In this document: positions 5,329-6,275 of the stretch, one piece after another
How positions within the stretch are numbered: the stretch's first letter is position 1
Layout: the number at the start of each line of letters is the position of its first letter
NCBI GenBank assembly: GCA_002393835.1
Contig: DGTW01000047.1
Coordinates: 1-6,275 of the forward strand
Direction: 5' to 3'
Origin: Treponema sp. UBA4326
GTDB lineage: Bacteria; Spirochaetota; Spirochaetia; Treponematales; Treponemataceae
DNA: 6,275 nt
Translations under genes and position numbers: made by a program
Notes under the pieces: model-generated
The model's input: only the letters and a program-made list of their open reading frames with translations
Database searches by the model: none
What the model was told of the DNA's origin: nothing

Positions 5329-5762
5329 ATGACTAATACAAAAGAAGAAATTCAGAAAGAAATAGAAAGAATCATCAAAACTTCAGGCACACCTGACGAA
5401 GCACTGAGCAATATTTGCAAGGCATTCCCTGATGTAGACTATGAAGTGCTCAAAAAGAGCTTTGACGATGAGAAAAAAAAGCAGAAAAATCTTTTTCAAA
5501 ATCAGAAGATTCCGATGGCATTCAAAATCTTTCAGAAGATGATCTTGAAGCCGTAGCAGGCGGCAGTTTTGGAAGCTGGATGAAGAAAAACTGGCCTATC
5601 GTCGTCGGAACTGCTGCAATTATAACAGTCGGTGCTGTTTGCTGGAAAAAAGGTTACGATTCAAAGGCATCCAACAAGAACTTGCTTACACAAAGGGGAG
5701 CGGGATATACAGAGGGAGTCAAAGATACGTTTGAAAATAATGGTATCAAATGTAAAGGTTAG
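5329..5762 (+). CDS. Double-glycine-leader secreted peptide precursor 2, interrupted by a -1 frameshift
   Basis: A strong ribosome binding site (AAGGAGGT, 5316-5323) precedes the ATG. Read without shifting, the gene gives a 75-residue product ending at 5556, lacking any GG motif. A -1 shift at the A8 tract (5473-5480) gives one 144-residue precursor: leader of 79 residues ending in NLSEDDLEAVAGG, then a 65-residue core starting SFGSWMKKNW. The core has a hydrophobic segment (about core 11-27), Cys26 and Cys63, and GYTEG (GxxxG). It aligns with the core of the upstream gene: both are 65 residues with SW-x2-KN at the start. The frame change may be programmed, a phase-variable or decayed homopolymer, or a sequencing error in the A tract. 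A separate gene starting at the ATG at 5580 is unlikely, because that ATG is inside the core and has no ribosome binding site. Confidence 0.78.
5475..5481 (+). other. Slippery heptamer A-AAA-AAG within the A8 tract
   Basis: In the frame set by the ATG at 5329 the codons are AAA (5476) and AAG (5479), preceded by A, so the dnaX-type -1 slippery heptamer is correctly phased. A -1 slip leads directly into GCA GAA AAA TCT and on to the GG motif. Only weak A-U hairpins follow (GAAAAA/TTTTTC, 5484-5497; ATCTT/AAGAT, 5527-5540) and there is no clear internal Shine-Dalgarno stimulator. Confidence 0.6.
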
Positions 5763-5792
5763 AGAAAGTATGGGAAATAATATTTAAATAAT

Positions 5793-5810
5793 CGGGGCTT
5801 TTCTGCCCCG
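5793..5810. terminator. Hairpin after the peptide genes (third GCCCCGCCC copy)
   Basis: CGGGGC (5793-5798), loop TTTTCT, GCCCCG (5805-5810), 31 bp after the stop of the second peptide gene. It resembles the hairpin after the hydrolase, including the GCCC continuation. No T-run follows on the plus strand. On the minus strand the stem is followed by an AT-rich stretch, so it might also serve the convergent macrodomain gene. Confidence 0.5.
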
Positions 5811-5946
5811 CCCACCATAAGCTGCTTACCTGCAATGGATTTTTTCTGGTATTCAACTGAATCATAAAAAAATTTATATCATACAAGTTTTATTATTACG
5901 AATTCTGATATGCAAATTTTTCAAAAGATTTTACTCAGGGAAAAGC

Positions 5947-6275
5947 TCATTCTGACTGAAAAAGCACTTTTCTATAAATCTCAAAATCCTTATTTCCAAA
6001 AACATTGAAAACCACTTTCTTCACGCTGGAATCCGGATTTTCTAGCAGCCATTTTTCAACTGTCTCCACTGCAATTTGAGCGGCAAGGTCGGCCGGAAAT
6101 CTGAAAACTCCTGTTGAAATACAGCAGAAAGCAATTGATTCAAGCCGTTTTTCAGCGGCAGCCGCGAGGCAGTTTTTGTAGCAGGAAGCAAGAAGGAGTT
6201 TTTCTCTCTCCCCTACCCTCGTATAAATAATGGGCCCGACAGTGTGCAAGACATAGCGGCTTGGAAGATTAAAGG
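5947..6275 (-). CDS. Macrodomain protein, probable ADP-ribosyl hydrolase, C-terminal part (5' end outside window)
   Basis: Only about the last 109 residues are present and the frame is open to the right edge. The visible start FNLPSRYVLHTVGPIIY is the middle of a macrodomain, so the TTG at 6249 is an internal Leu, not a start. Later motifs are LLASCYKNCLAAAAEKRLESIAFCCISTGVFRFPADLAAQIAVETV, containing the ISTGVF ADP-ribose-binding loop, and the final strand KKVVFNVF. The FCCISTG variant is what I recall from zinc-containing macrodomain proteins that remove ADP-ribose from proteins. Their zinc ligands would lie upstream, outside the window, so that subtype is tentative. The gene converges on the peptide genes with 184 bp between, which hold the hairpin at 5793-5810 and otherwise AT-rich sequence without a gene. 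Confidence 0.88.
   Translation of the reverse strand, partial: FNLPSRYVLHTVGPIIYTRVGEREKLLLASCYKNCLAAAAEKRLESIAFCCISTGVFRFPADLAAQIAVETVEKWLLENPDSSVKKVVFNVFGNKDFEIYRKVLFQSE

Noticed and set aside
5580..5762. Separate 60-residue gene starting at the ATG at 5580
   Set aside because: The Met lies inside the predicted core after GG-SFGSW, has no ribosome binding site, and the upstream codons in this frame encode the GG leader end. It is the 3' part of the frameshifted precursor.

Overview
The window looks like chromosomal DNA of a gut- or oral-type anaerobe. A Treponema-like spirochaete is my best guess. It rests on moderate GC content, the mix of protein families and the GC-rich intergenic repeats, so it is inference rather than proof. 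There are no rRNA or tRNA genes, no CRISPR array and no recognisable transposase. Nine protein-coding genes are supported. Both ends cut through genes.

Left part (1-1730): the C-terminal end of a DUF4405-type membrane protein is followed 13 bp later by a small antibiotic-biosynthesis-monooxygenase (ABM) fold protein. This pair converges on a LysR-family regulator on the minus strand, with only 6 bp between the stops. Middle (1731-2709): a HicA/HicB toxin-antitoxin pair on the minus strand sits between the regulator and an exported alpha/beta hydrolase at 2710-3792. The same 26-bp sequence containing an inverted repeat (TATGC-N7-GCATA, fitting the LysR T-N11-A box) lies upstream of lysR (1703-1728) and upstream of the hydrolase (2502-2527). 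It therefore brackets the toxin-antitoxin module. The simplest reading is that lysR and the hydrolase were a divergent, co-regulated pair and that hicAB entered between them. DUF4405, ABM, LysR and this hydrolase family fit a LysR-controlled redox or quinone-stress locus.

Right part (3793-6275): a GC-rich, repeat-like intergenic stretch precedes a two-domain MmcQ/YjbR-family protein (4045-4710). Next come two tandem genes for secreted-peptide precursors, each with a long leader ending in a double-glycine motif (LSxxDLExVAGG) and a 65-residue core. The cores are recognisably related (SW-x2-KN start, one hydrophobic segment, a late GxxxG). The second gene is split by a -1 frameshift exactly at an A8 tract that contains a correctly phased A-AAA-AAG slippery heptamer. 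No transporter, modification enzyme or immunity gene for these peptides lies in the window. The window ends in the C-terminal part of a macrodomain protein on the minus strand.

The most interesting items are the paired GG-leader peptides with the frameshift switch or lesion, the LysR-box duplication around hicAB, and the consensus hicAB promoter that seems to drive a leaderless message with a direct-repeat operator in its spacer.
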